A DNA stretch of 64,000 nucleotides from Apophysomyces variabilis. Taxonomy: Eukaryota; Mucoromycota; Mucoromycetes; Mucorales; Mucoraceae. A model generated the notes under the pieces. The model was not told where the DNA came from, made no database searches, and saw only the letters and a program-made list of their open reading frames with translations. Of this stretch, positions 45,369-57,445 are shown piece after piece. Both the position numbers and the translations under genes were made by a program. The DNA lies in NCBI GenBank assembly GCA_002749535.1, contig MZZL01000041.1, forward strand, positions 1 through 64,000, in the 5' to 3' direction. The stretch's first letter is position 1; each line of letters begins with the position of its first letter.

Positions 45369-46672
45369 TTAGGCAGTGCTAAGAGTTCTGTAGGTAGCAG
45401 CTTGAAGTGGAGTAATTCCTTGACGCTGTCCGTTGTTATTGGCAATGGTATCACTAGGCAAATAGATAATCCTAGTATCCGGAGCCTTTGATAGCGTAGC
45501 CATTGTTTCGAGGTATCGGATCTGTAATGCAGCTGGTGTGCTCAAGACATCCGCTGCCTCACGCATCAACTTTGCAGAATCCACCTCCGCCTTTGCCGCG
45601 ATGACTTTGCTCTCACCCACACGTCGTGCTTGAGCAGCAGCTGACAAGGATTCTTGCAGATCTCTTGAGAAAGCTAGATCCTTAATCAAGATCGATTCGA
45701 TCTATTCGGTAAACAGATTTGTAAGTGGGGTATCAATACACAGCATGAGACCACATACCCGTACACCCCATAGTTTAGCAATAGGAGCCGTAACGTTTTG
45801 AATCTCTTGTGCAATTGCCTCACGATTTTCGATGCAATCCTGTAACACTTTGGCACCAAGGATATGACGCAAGGTGGTTTGTGTTCTGTTTCCGGTCAAG
45901 AATTCAAAAACTAAGCAGCCTAGTCTTCCGAATTTTTTTTTTTTTTACCTTTCGACCAAAGCCCGTCGTACATCGCTAACCCCGAATTCAGACTGATACG
46001 GGTCAACAATATGCCAATACAAGACGCTGTCGATTTTAACATTCACATTGTCTTTTGTCATGATCACTTGCTGAGGAATTTCAACAATTTGCATCTTGAC
46101 ATCCACACGATGAACATTTTCGGTAAACGGGTTTATCTAAGAATTAAATCGAGTGAACACGTCGTTATGGGCACGGTTTTTCCATTTCCTGTTCCTACCT
46201 TGACCAGACCAGGATCGGCACATTTGTAAAATTTACCAAACCGTGTGATCAACCCCACTGTACCTTGATTGATGGATACATAAGGGTTTGGGCAACAGAA
46301 ACAGCATGGGATCTAAAATTGGAAAGCAAGTGTGAGAACATCGCACAAATATCATGTCGAACAGATGATTTACAGAGCCTAAGGTTCCGGCAATACTACC
46401 AAGTGCGTTCATCATTGTACCATACCAACCCTAAACCAAAAACGTTTGGATCATTAGAGACTGATATACTTGTTTTCTTTTTGCGTTTTATGAAGGGTCA
46501 TGGGGGGTAGAGGCTAGAAACATACGTGTTTAATCGTACTAATGTCCATTTCCATACCAAATCGTGGTTGCAGACCTTTAGTGGCTAAAGGTGCTTTTTG
46601 GATACGTGTTGGTATGGAGACTTCATTAGACTGAGACTGAAAAGCGATTGGGATCTCCTCAGATAAGGACAT
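45369..46672 (-). CDS. Stomatin-like SPFH protein, copy A
   Basis: Six exons (46672-46526, 46430-46374, 46312-46199, 46136-45949, 45885-45759, 45701-45369) give 321 residues. A short cytosolic N-terminus leads to a Cys-rich hydrophobic hairpin (GTMMNALGSIAGTLGS, IPCCFCCPNPY) that would dip into the membrane and could be palmitoylated. The SPFH/PHB domain follows: GTVGLITRFGKFYKC, VDVKMQIVEIPQQ, DSVLYWHIVDPY, LRHILGAKVLQDCIENREAI, WGVRIESILIKDLAF, and the helical KVIAAKAEVDSAKLMREAADVL. Stomatins form ring-like oligomers in ordered membrane domains and influence channels and vacuolar membranes. It is divergent from its paralog at 47052, with 379 bases between starts. Confidence 0.93.
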
Positions 46673-47051
46673 ATTTGTTTATGAATAAGCAAAGGTTGAG
46701 AAGAAATAAGAAATGGACGAAGTTAAATAAGGAAGAAAGAAGGGAAGAAGAACTTTGTCTAAAAATTAAAGCAAGCGGAAAGATGGCATGAGAAAAAAAG
46801 TCTCAGAGAAAAGTCGCGGAATAAAAGAGTTTGGGATGACATTATGCTAAGCAGTTCATGCTGAGCGAGACTGTGCATAATGCTGAGCAAAATTTTGGTT
46901 AAGCAACGTATGACAGAACGGATCTTTTCCTCACGCGACTCCTTTTTCCTTTCTTTTTCTCGCACTCTTTCTTCCTTTATCCTCCATTTTCTCTACTTTT
47001 CAAACTCTTTTAAAAAAGAGAATCAACTTTGATCAAAAACCACAACAAAAG
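46673..47051. promoter_or_regulatory. Shared divergent promoter of the stomatin pair
   Basis: This 379-base spacer separates the ATGs of the two stomatin paralogs. It is strongly strand-biased: purine-rich on the plus strand to about 46800 and pyrimidine-rich from about 46940 to 47030. It must hold both promoters. No single element could be assigned. Confidence 0.6.
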
Positions 47052-48538
47052 ATGAGTAGTAGTTACCGTACATCAGGTACTGACAACAAAGACATCATTG
47101 AACTACAAACCTATCCATCAAAACATAATACCCTACATGGAGATACCCATGGAAAGCAGCCCCATCTAACAGTTATCTCTACAGAAGACAATGATATGGA
47201 AGCAGGTATCGGCAAGTTCGGTCTTCAGCCTTCCTATGCTAAAGAACTGGGTTTGGATGATATCCCTCATGTAAGCAACCATCTGGCCGAAGTGAAATGA
47301 ATCCATAGGTTGATGTATTGCGCAAATACAACAGGGATTTTACGGAACAATGATGAACTGTCTGGGTGAAACCTTTGGTTTCTTTGGATCAGTATGTATA
47401 CATGATTACCTGCTGAAATCATTCCTCTCATTTTTCATTCTCAGTTTCCTTGCTTGTGTTGCTTTCCCAATCCATATAAACGCGTCAAACAAGGTAAAAA
47501 AGCAAGACGAAAATTTTAACTGCTATGTATGGCTTGTTCTAATTAGTTGGGCTGTGATCCACTGTAACAGGTAGCGTTGGTTTGGTTTCACGGTTTGGAA
47601 AATTCTACAAGTGTGTCGATCCCGGACTTGTCAAGGTAATACCTTTGTTACCTACTTGGTGACCTGCCCGGCATAAATGGTCTGACCGATCAACATGTGT
47701 AGATTAACCCAATCACCGAGGAAATACGTCGTGTTGATATCACAATCCAGATTACAGAGATCCCCAGACAGGATATCATGACAAAGGTAAAAAAAAAAAA
47801 AAAAGAAAGAAAGAAAGAAGCAGGTACTGTTTGATAAGCGCCCGGAAAGCTTACGATAAAATGTAGGATAATGTTAATATTGCTATTGAATCCGTTCTGT
47901 ACTGGCATATCGTGGATCCCTATGAAGCAGAATTTGGTGTAGCTAATGTCCATTTCGCACTTGTTGAAAGGTAGGTTATTATTCTTTGTTTCAATCAAGA
48001 ATCAAATCAGATCATGTTATGGATCTAATCCTACAACTTGTATCTTTCTAGAGCCCGTACTAGTCTTCGTGACGTATGCGGAAGTCATTCTTTACAGGAC
48101 CTGATTGAAAATCGTGATGCTATTTCTAGCGAAATTCGAGAAATCATCGATCCTATCAGTCATCGTTGGGGAGTTAAGGTACAGAAAATTGCGTGTAGAC
48201 CTGGAGCTATCCTCACCCCAAATGATCGAATTGGATTTTAGGTCGAGGCTACGTTGATTAAGGATATTACCTTTTCACAACAACTTCAAGAATCACTGTC
48301 ATCCGCAGCCACTGCAAAAAGGTTAGGTGAATCACGGGTGATTGCATCCAAAGCCGAAGTCGAGGCAGCCAAGTTGATGAGAGATGCGGCTGATATCTTG
48401 GCCACACCAGCTGCTATGCAGTTACGACAGCTTGAAACACTGACAACCATGAGTCGCAATGCTCAAGGACCCAAGACCATTTTCATACCTTTACCTAGCT
48501 CTGGAGAACAGGTTACTGCCACCATCCATGCTCCATAA
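47052..48538 (+). CDS. Stomatin-like SPFH protein, copy B
   Basis: Eight exons (47052-47270, 47335-47391, 47445-47493, 47571-47635, 47703-47786, 47867-47970, 48052-48178, 48242-48538) give 333 residues. The domain order equals copy A: GFYGTMMNCLGETFGFFGS, FPCLCCFPNPY, GSVGLVSRFGKFYKC, VDITIQITEIPRQ, ESVLYWHIVDPY, LQDLIENRDAI, ATLIKDITFSQQLQES, and the Ala/Lys/Glu-rich helix RVIASKAEVEAAKL. The N-terminal tail of about 73 residues is longer and unlike copy A, so cytosolic partners may differ. Splice positions agree with copy A, but two exons of A are each split in two here. One intron contains a long A/AAAG tract. Confidence 0.93.
47789..47820. repeat. Poly-A and (GAAA)n tract in a stomatin intron
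   Basis: A run of A followed by several GAAA units, wholly within the intron after the exon ending at 47786. Confidence 0.85.
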
Positions 48539-48825
48539 ATGAGAAAAACGAATGTTCGCTTTCTTCCTTCTCCCTTCCTGCCCTTCCTCTTATTTCTCTT
48601 TTTTTTTTTTTAGTATATACTAGCACGGTTTACCTTTAGTTTACCTTTAAATAATGAATGTGGTCTAGAAATAAACATATCAAAGAAATGAGAAGGAAAA
48701 ACAGTGCAGTTTGTCATGATATATCAACGCGTGACCGCCGTATTCATGCAACATCGCGGGGGTTTGAAAATCGCTTTGCCGCAACGTGCTTTATTAGCGT
48801 GAACTTTTGACTATCCCAAACGAGA

Positions 48826-50348
48826 ATGCCACCGAGGATTCCTGACATTGCAGTAGTACGAGCTCTTGTTCCGCAGTTCTCGGCCGAACTACATAAAGGT
48901 CAAGCAGGTAAGGCGCTCATGGTAATTTCGGAACAATGAAACAGAAACATGAACCATCTGTAGGCCGTATTGGCATCATTGGAGGCTCGGAAGAGTGAGT
49001 GCTCTATAAAGTTGAGCGTCTCGATTCTGAACTGTATGCTTTGGGTAGTTATACGGGTGCTCCTTATTTTAGCGGCGTGTCCTCGATGCGGTTGGTAAGC
49101 CGGACATTCATCCTATCCTTCCTAAGATTTCTCACCGTCTTTATTCCAGGGTGCAGACCTCTGTCACATTTTCTGCGAACCTGGGGCTGCTACAGCTATT
49201 AAGTCTTACTCTCCAGGCAAGTAGTAAAAGGCAGAAAAAAGAAGTTATGGGATAAGAACATAGCATTCTTATTGGCTTAGATTAGATCTTATCGTGCATC
49301 CGTATATGCGAACACAGAAATATGGGTAAACAGATAAAGAAAGGCCATAATGGGAATACTGACGCTTTAAGCCATTAGAGAGGCTACTGTTGGATCTGTT
49401 ACAGATGTTGTGGATCGAGTGAGCGGTGTATTATCGAGACTCCATGTCCTCGTTGTGGGCCCCGGATTATCGCGTGATGTGTTAATGCAAGAAGCGGCCA
49501 AGCAAATTATTAAAAAAGCGCGCGAAGAAGACATGGCACTGGTCCTAGATGCGGTATGTTTAAACGTGCCATCATTGCAGCTGAAGAAAGATATCGCTGA
49601 TTCATAGCTGGTCGCTTTATATAAACAAAGGATGCATTATTCATGATACAAAATCATCCAGAGACCATAAAAGATTATCCTAAAGCCATCCTCACGCCAA
49701 ATGTCGTTGAATTTAAACGCCTATGTGATGCAATGGTGAGTAATGACAATTTAACCCGCCATATTTTGTTTATTTAGGTCGTTTCAAACCTTCGTTTTTA
49801 GAACGTTGTTGTGGACGAGAATCAAAGAGCAGAGGCAACTCGAGACCTTAGTAACGCCCTAGGTGGTGTCACCATCGTCCAAAAAGGACAAGTGGATTAC
49901 ATATCGAACGGTACAGATCGTAAGTATACACAGTCGATGTGATGTTATTTTTTGCTTATTTGCTTGTCAACTTGGATTAGTGCTGAAATGCGATACGCAA
50001 AGCAGTTTAAAGCGTGTGGGGGGTCAAGGGGATGTACTTTCGGGTACTATTGCGACATTCTTAGCTTGGGGAATGCTCTATAACAAAGGACAGCACAAGT
50101 AAGTATAAATCGACCTTATGCAAAGCGAGTCACTTGATGTATTAATGTATACCTGACAATCAAGCTTTATGAGGGTGCCACAAGAACTGAAGATGTCCGA
50201 TATTGTTTTGCATGCTGCATGGGGAGGATGCAATGTGACGCGAGAATCCTCTAACACAGGATTTATGCAATTTGGACGAGCATTCATGACATCTGATATG
50301 ATTCCTCATTTACAGTATGCCTTGCGACTGACTCTTGGCGAGAGATGA
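48826..50348 (+). CDS. NAXD: ATP-dependent (S)-NAD(P)H-hydrate dehydratase
   Basis: Ten exons (48826-48907, 48964-48994, 49049-49094, 49150-49216, 49286-49325, 49379-49553, 49631-49735, 49802-49919, 49981-50098, 50165-50348) give 321 residues. The enzyme repairs damaged nicotinamide cofactors by dehydrating NADHX and NADPHX with ATP. Ribokinase-like (CARKD/YjeF C-terminal) motifs are present: [59 protein letters not shown], and the ATP-site loop [11 protein letters not shown] with the catalytic Asp. The intron after exon 4 needs a GCAAGT donor. The end [16 protein letters not shown] fits the family length. There is no N-terminal epimerase domain, so the partner Naxe activity must be encoded elsewhere. 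Confidence 0.94.
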
Positions 50349-51156
50349 AGAAACAGGCAGATCCAAGCAATAAGAGATGCTATGGTACCTTTCTATGCTA
50401 CAATCTCTTGCTCTATTTTTTGGGAACATTTAACAAGATACATACAGTCGTCCATATAATAGAAGTGATTTGTTCTTACTAGCGTAGCACGTTGCAAGAA
50501 AGATAACTTTTTCTCTGGTATTTACCGATCCTAACTATAAGTCAATGTTTGAAACGCCTATCCTACTTGAATTTTGTTTGGACCTGAGTTTCTGATTTTC
50601 ACATATAGTTTGTCTCGGATCACTCGAAGTCCCCATTGACCCGCTGTTAAGAAACAGTAGGTTTCGGGAATAACATAGGCCTTCTGTTGCTGCCTCAAAC
50701 AAAGACAAGCACGCAAATTATTGGGTTAGTTTCAGATTAAAATGGGGTAAAATGAAAGAGGCGGACTTTATTGGCATTGACCATGATGTCTACTCCAAGT
50801 GAGGAGCAGAAAAAAAGCCCAGGGAGGGATCTTGTCGGTCAGTGACCCGAATGTCAGATTTACTTATTACCATATGTTCCCTTTTAAAATAACACTATTT
50901 ATTGACAATCACGTTGTCCAATGAATCGCTTGCACGAGTCGATCAATCAATAGCCGAAACGCACGAGGAGAAAGGCGGAAACAACTTATGCAGAATACAA
51001 AAAAAGCAACACATAACCACTCTTAGTTGGCAGCAAAAAGGGGGTTGATGAGGGAGGAAAAATTAGACGTCATTTGGCCTAGCCTAGCCGGGCAATGACC
51101 CTTTATGCTGTCTATCTCTCGCTTGCTTTCTCTTTCTTACTTCTCCTTCATTGGTA
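50349..51156. other. Intergenic region upstream of sterol O-acyltransferase
   Basis: About 800 bases without a gene. A pyrimidine-rich tract (TCTCTC/CTTTCTC) fills the last 45 bases before the ATG, typical of fungal leaders. Confidence 0.5.
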
Positions 51157-53002
51157 ATGGTTTCCTCTAGATTATTACAAGAATCCATCCATACCGAAAA
51201 CGTTGTCTATAAAGCCACGACAGTCATAGCTCCACAACCCACATTATTCAGATCAAGTAGCCTTGATCCCATAAGCAACGACCATGACGATGCAAGGCTG
51301 CCACTGTCAAAGGCGGCATCGGCACCACCCACCTCCAAACCTACCAAAGAACCTCTGCCCTCTTCATTTAAGCTGTCCAGACAGCATCAGTTGCAATTCA
51401 AGGCACGCATGACCAAGTTTGATAGCTCCAACCCGGAGACTTCAAACGATACATTCCGTGGATTTTATACCCTATTCTGGATTGCAACCGCCTTTTATGT
51501 CATACAGACCGTTGTACGGTGTTACGAGCAAGAAGGCATCTTGCTGAGTCTTGGCTTCTATCGACTGATGTCCAAGGACAGCTTGGCACTATTGGCCGCT
51601 GACCTGGTCATGGTATCTACAACCATGTTTAGTGTCGTCTTTTCAAAACTTTTGATGTGGGGCGTTATCCGATATGAAACAACGGGCTTCATACTGCAGC
51701 ACATATGTCAGACACTGTTTCTTTTTCTGAATTTGAATTGGATCTATTGGAGGTAATGAACGAAGTGATGATCACTTGATGTCTCTTTTTTTTCTGTTTG
51801 AATACTAAACGCAGTTGGGAATGGTATCATGTAAAGGGATTGGCCATGGGTTCAATCGGGGTTTTTTACAATGCATACGGTAGTGATGATGATGAAGATG
51901 CATTCTTATACTTCGTTAAACGGGGATCTTTCTGTGAAATATCGGCGACTGAAACAGCTGAAGGCAGAACTTCCAAAGATAACCGCAACAGCGAAGACAG
52001 AGAAGGAAAAGGCGGATCTACGGCATAAGGAAGATGAGATAGCGTTTCTCGAAGAAGAGCTCGTTCATGGCAAAACGCGATATCCAAACAATGTTACCTT
52101 TGCTAATTACGTCGATTACATGCTTGTCCCGACGTTGGTATACTGGATGGAATACCCTAGGACGGACAGGTACGTACTTACAGCAAGCTTTAGAAGAACA
52201 AGAGAAGAATGGAAGAGATGAATCGATTGAATTTGTATAGGATTCGTCCCTGGTATGTCGTTGAAAAGATTATGGCCACATTAGGCACATTTTTCCTACT
52301 CTATGTTACTACAGAACGGTATATTCTTCCCAAATTATACGATCCCAACCTGTCGGAAGCAAGAGTGGTTGTCGAACTTATTTTCCCTTTTATGACGAAC
52401 TATCTCTTCATTTTCTACATTATTTATGAATGCATTCTCAATGCATTTGCAGAGCTCACCAGGTAAATGGAAGGATAAAAGGGGGTTGATTTATGCTAGA
52501 ACGTTTTCTTTAACGTCTCTTTTTTTTTTCTGCATGCGTAGGTTTGCCGACCGGAACTTCTATGATGATTGGTGGAACAGGTAAGAGATCAAAATCAAGA
52601 AAAGGGAAGAATATGTAGAAGTGACAAAGGTCATTGTTCAGTATAAGCTATGATGAGTTCGCACGAAAATGGAATAAGCCGGTGCATCGTTGGCTCCTAC
52701 GCCATGTGTATGCCCAATCGATGGAATCCTACAAGTTATCCAAGTCACACGCGACGTTTATTACCTTTCTTTTGTCTTCTTGCTTCCATGAACTGGTCTT
52801 GGTGGCATGCACGCGAAAGTTACGAATGTACTTGTTTGTATTCCAGATGCTTCAATTGCCTCTTATTATGATTGGACGATACCCTGCGATACGTAAACGT
52901 GCGGTGTTGGGAAACACGTTCTTCTGGCTTTGTATGTGTTTTGGTCCACCTTTCTTAGGAATTCTTTATTGTAGAGAAGCTTTCTGGGCAGGACGTTTAT
53001 AA
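51157..53002 (+). CDS. ARE2: Sterol O-acyltransferase (ACAT/Are, MBOAT family)
   Basis: Five exons (51157-51752, 51837-52169, 52241-52462, 52542-52580, 52642-53002) give 516 residues. The enzyme esterifies sterols with fatty acyl-CoA in the ER for storage in lipid droplets. A disordered, Ser/Pro-rich N-terminus of about 85 residues precedes several membrane segments. Family marks are WPWVQSGFFTMHT, VMMMKMHSY, YPNNVTFANYVDYML, PTLVYWMEYPRT, the acyl-CoA motif FYDDWWN, KWNKPVHRWLLRHVY, and the catalytic His in SSCFHELVLV. A coiled region (KTEKEKADLRHKEDEIAFLEE) is inserted as in other Are proteins. The FYxDWWN form fits both sterol and diacylglycerol (DGAT1) acyltransferases. The remaining motifs favour the sterol type, but substrate is inferred. 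Confidence 0.92.
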
Positions 53003-54780
53003 AACATTGTTCCTATGTAAAACAAATGTCCATATTTATGGATGTAGACAAGAGTTAGTTTTGTTATGGCATGAAAAGTCCAGCTATTGACCCTAGAGCA
53101 TAAAAGGCAAGAGCTATATTTAACCAAACAAATGCTGTGTTTGTTTTTATTCGAGCAGACGCGTTTATATTGCATTTTGCCGAAAGATTACGAAAGTCAG
53201 CAAATAATGTCTTGTTTTCGGCTCTCGATGAAATCAGGAGAGTTATCAGTCTTTAGAGCAAATGAATAAAGCAGACAAATAGTTCCCATTTTCTTCCCCC
53301 CCCCCCAAATTTGTCAAGATGTTCAAAGTGGCGATATTATTAGAATGCTCCCATCTTCCGGAACAAGCTGGCTGATTGTTAAGACTATCCTGTCTATGAA
53401 ATAAGCTAGAGATTAGGTAAGTTTTGACGTGGAATGAAACTCTCTGGCGTAGAATCTGTTCATAGTGGGACACTGCACCGATATCAAATACAAAAGAAAG
53501 CAAACAAACTGAGTATGATAGGTCTGTATTGATGATTGTAATATATTTCGATCAATGTTAAATTGAAACAAATGCAGGTAAGGCTAAGTAGCCTGTGAAG
53601 CCGGATAAACATCCGATAATCGGGGCACGTTGATTGACTGAATCGCTAACTGTAACCGCAAATTTAACGTGATATGCTTGCTAAACTGCTCTTTTTTAAG
53701 CAAACCGTTTTACAGAAAAAAATAATACAAAAAACCAGCTCTTATCCAAGCAGATCTTCATACCTTTAATAAACCCATGATTGTGTTAAACTAGAAAATA
53801 TAACGCATCGAAATGAAAGGAGGAAACCTACCGATTTGTTTTGTTTTGTTTTCCTCGCTGTTCTACACCATCCTATGCATGTTGGCACTGTCTATTAATA
53901 CAAAGGTGTCTGTACTATCCCGAAATGACAACGGTTTCCCATGCGATGGCTCCGGCTTAGAAATTGGTGTTTCATAATATTCCTGAGGATCCTGAACAAA
54001 AGACAGAAATTATATGTTCATTCCAGCGTTCATTGGCACCATCATGATTTCGATCACATACATTTGTTTCCTGCTGCGTCTTGTTATCCTGCACAGAATC
54101 TGAATTTATCTCTTCCCATCCAGGTACTTGATATTGCTTTTTATCGGTGTCAGTGGAAGATTCATAGACACCGACCTATAGAAAGCCGAATCGTGAAGAA
54201 AGGCAACACTGAAATGTAAGTCAAGATCACTTGAGAATAAGCACATACTTTGTCCTGACGTGAATGACAACAGCCCATGATAAGAAGAAAATAACAAGAA
54301 CAAGTTAGGGAAGCGACAAGAAAAAAAACTGTTTTCCCTTTTTATACGCTTGGGCCACATGGTACAATTGTTTTTTGTATACCAAGTTCACCACCAACCC
54401 CCTTTTTTTCTGGTCTTTGATACTATATTGACATATTCTTCCTCTCCTTTGGGATTGTCAAGTATGTTCGTTGTCGTTACGCTTTATGACATTCCTAGAT
54501 CTGCATTGGTCTTGATCGCGAATCGATGGGAAATACCGAACGACGAACCCACACACTCAATGTGGCATGATGAACAGCGTTTGCGCGCCATGTAAACAAG
54601 AAGCGATAACCCACCCGTTCTACCGCGCGCATACTTTCTTATATAGGCTAAAATTGTTCGCTAATCCTTAACTTATGTCAAATGCTGGACCCACCCAAAG
54701 CAAATAAAAAACACTTGAAAAGATAAAGCCCCGACTGCCTTGACCCTATCCGATCTGGCTTTCTTAATTGTTACGTGAGA
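53003..54780. other. Gene-poor stretch before the Tc1 remnants
   Basis: About 1.8 kb. An 11-base C run lies at 53296-53306, unusual in this AT-rich DNA. The plus-strand frame at 54350-54595 has no recognisable domain. Otherwise nothing was identified. Confidence 0.5.
53296..53306. repeat. Poly-C run (11 bases)
   Basis: Eleven consecutive C on the plus strand in an otherwise AT-rich spacer. Such runs are length-unstable and prone to sequencing error. Confidence 0.9.
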
Positions 54781-54789
54781 AAACAAAGC

Positions 54790-55270
54790 CTTCTAGGACC
54801 TTATTCGACTGTCCAGGTGATCCCAGACATTCTCAATTAGGCTCAAATCTGGGCTATTTGCCGGCCATGGCATCATCGCCGGGATGTTGCATTTCACTTT
54901 GACAGTTTTCGGCCCTCTTTTCTTTGCAAGGTCTGGCAAGATCTTTTTGAACGATAAACTCCTGTCGATGGTTCTTGGTTAAGCTTTTCAAACCAGGAAA
55001 AAAAGTGCTTTGTTATGGGCATTGATATAGAGCTATTTGGTTTGTGGTTTTATCAAGAAACACAAGAGGTACCCAACTTTGACCAGACCAAAGAGAACCC
55101 GATACCATAATTGAGCCTCCCTTTCCTTGCAGTCTTATGGCCAGGCATTGTTTAACATACTTTTGTTTGTTGTGCACCACACGGTGGTGCATTTATCCGA
55201 GCTAAAGAGCGAAAAACGGGACTAGTTCACTCATTAGATCGGTGCCTGATCGCTATTTCATCAGGGAGGA
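54790..55270 (-). pseudogene. C-terminal half of a Tc1-type transposase, frameshifted
   Basis: The minus strand reads, in shifting frames, GKGGSIMVSGSLWSG, SWVPLVFLDKTTNQIALY, then KKILPDLAKKRGPK and finally PAMMPWPANSPDLSLIENVWDHLDS. These match the DDE domain of Tc1 transposases from the second beta strands to the third acidic residue (PDL..IEN.W). Frameshifts and stops between blocks make it non-functional. The N-terminal half is absent upstream on this strand, but an N-terminal fragment lies head-to-head on the other strand at 55547. Confidence 0.8.
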
Positions 55271-55546
55271 TAAAGCAGAGTAAATCCTCATCATCTGTTT
55301 CGTTTTTGTTTAAAAAGCCATATTATGATTTAGCTTCACACTATATGAAAACCCGACTCTTTACAGATTCCCGGCAAAAGATCTTATGATTCGTGTAACA
55401 AGGTCTGTTTGAAATCAATGGATGTCCCCTTCTTTCTTCACTATTTTACTTCTACTTTGTCGAAGTGACGTTAAGCGATCAAGAAATGCATGCTATAGAG
55501 GTTTTGAACTCATCTCAATTTATGAGAGGCCAAATCATGAGCTCAT

Positions 55547-55930
55547 TTGAAGTGCGATCTGTCCATTGCAGAAATTAGCACAAGACTTTGGATTACCATG
55601 GAGCCATGGAGCACAATCAAGTCTACAATCACCAGATGGCAAACAACTGATATAACTGATTCGAGAAAGCATTCAGGAAACCAAAGAAGAAACGAAAAAG
55701 ATATTCGTTCTTTGAAACGAAGGGCTATTGAAAACTGGAAGGACAGTTTGCTGCAAGCTTTGACAAAATTTCAGAGCTTCAGGTCCATGAACGTATCCTC
55801 CTCTACCGCGCGAAAAAAAACTTGCACTCTGTTGGTCTTCGTTCTTGCGTTGCTTTAAAAAACCCTGGCTAACAGAAAAGTACCTAAAAGTGCGGTTAAC
55901 TTGGGCTAATGAGAGATAAAAGAATTGGTA
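55547..55930 (+). pseudogene. N-terminal half of a Tc1-type transposase
   Basis: An open frame begins MKCDLSIAEISTRL and holds the paired helix-turn-helix DNA-binding region: STIKSTITRWQTT, then RKHSGNQRRNEKDIRSLKR and STARKKTC. It continues with a one-base shift to KPWLTEKYLKVRLTWANER before stops. This corresponds to the DNA-binding half of Tc1 transposases and ends where the catalytic domain should begin. The catalytic half is missing on this strand. Confidence 0.75.
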
Positions 55931-57445
55931 AGAGGAATGCAACACTGTGATTTGCAACGGTGCCTATCGAGGGAACAGCACGTCACCGACTTGCTAACGA
56001 ACGGGTTGTTATTGAATCCTGGAAGAACAGCAGTTGTGGACAGATGAAGACCCTTATAGGCCAGGCAGAAATAGAGACTCAATTGTACTAGCAAAGACGG
56101 AGGCTGGTGGACATATATGCTGCCGATACGTCTTCTTGCCGAACAGCTAGACTTTTGAGAATCGATGAAAATTATCTCAAATTCTGTTGCGAATGCAAAT
56201 TGAATCGAGAGATACTAGGGTACTGCTAAACGAAAGGCTCGCATAAAATGAGATTACACTTCCCTTTGCTCCAGAGAAACATTCCTTGTTTACTTTGACG
56301 CTGATGGAGATCTTGAGATTATCCGCAAACTCTATAACAGACCCCTGGCGGTATATAGAGGTATCTAGGAAAGGCATTGATCGCCAGAGAGCTTCAGATG
56401 AAGTCAAGAACTTTTTCTCCACACTTTACAAGTCTCATCGCAGTATAGGTCTCTATGTCTGCACAGCCTATTGTTTTGCATAAATATCGCAACAGTGATT
56501 GACACCTACCAGATCCTCCAATTCACACAGAAAAATGGTGATTGCGAGCTCAAACACCCAGGATTTACATTTATATACACAGACTGCGGTCTGGATTCTG
56601 AATGTTGTCTCGATCTTTACTGTTTTTGTAGCCTAGTTCAAACGATAAGTAGAGGAACCAAACATTCGGACCATGACCACTGAATATCCCTCTAAAATAT
56701 AGTTGATATTCCGCAGTAAAACTGGATGTAAAGCATAGAGCGGATGAGAAGGGCGTTGTTTTTATTAACCAGTACTATTACATTCATCCATTCGCCAGCT
56801 TATCCCACGCACGTTGAATGTCACGTTGACATGCATGGGACGGACACACGCTCTTACTCGTGCAGAGCCTGGGCCCTTGAATATGGCGAGCACTTCCTAT
56901 CAGGACCAAGTGATTCCTAAAATAGGCAGCCCCCATGAAAGAAACACAGATACCTCGAAAGAATGCTATAGCTGGCATCTACACGAACTGCAGTCACTTT
57001 GCAGCCTTAACTATCTTGGTGAAGTAGCTCTAGTCAAGAAATCAGATATACACATTTTACAGGATTGTTATATTGTTTAACTTGTATTTTTAGTGATAGA
57101 GCATCGAGACATGCCTCGTTCATGTTTAACAAATGTACTCTGCCATAATCCTTATTTTGTTGAGAAAAAATCATTGCGCCTCAACAATAAAACCATGCGT
57201 ACATATTTTACAGTCAGTAACAGTTGCGATACCTATAGGCAAGAGCAGGAATCGACTAAATACTACAATCCGTTTCAGGTCACGTTGTTTCGAATGAAAA
57301 ACTGATTGCAACTGAGGAAACTGAAGTGACAAACAAAATTTCGCCACTTAGACTCAATTAATACACTGATTCCATGCAAAGCCTCTGAGCACGAAAGCCA
57401 GCGGCTGCTCTTTGTAAATGGGTGGGTTACAAGGACAACTTGACA
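55931..57445. other. Gene-poor stretch, no supported feature
   Basis: About 1.5 kb following the Tc1 fragment. Short open frames at 56286-56483 and 56814-57080 have no family match. Probably relic repeat DNA. Confidence 0.5.
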
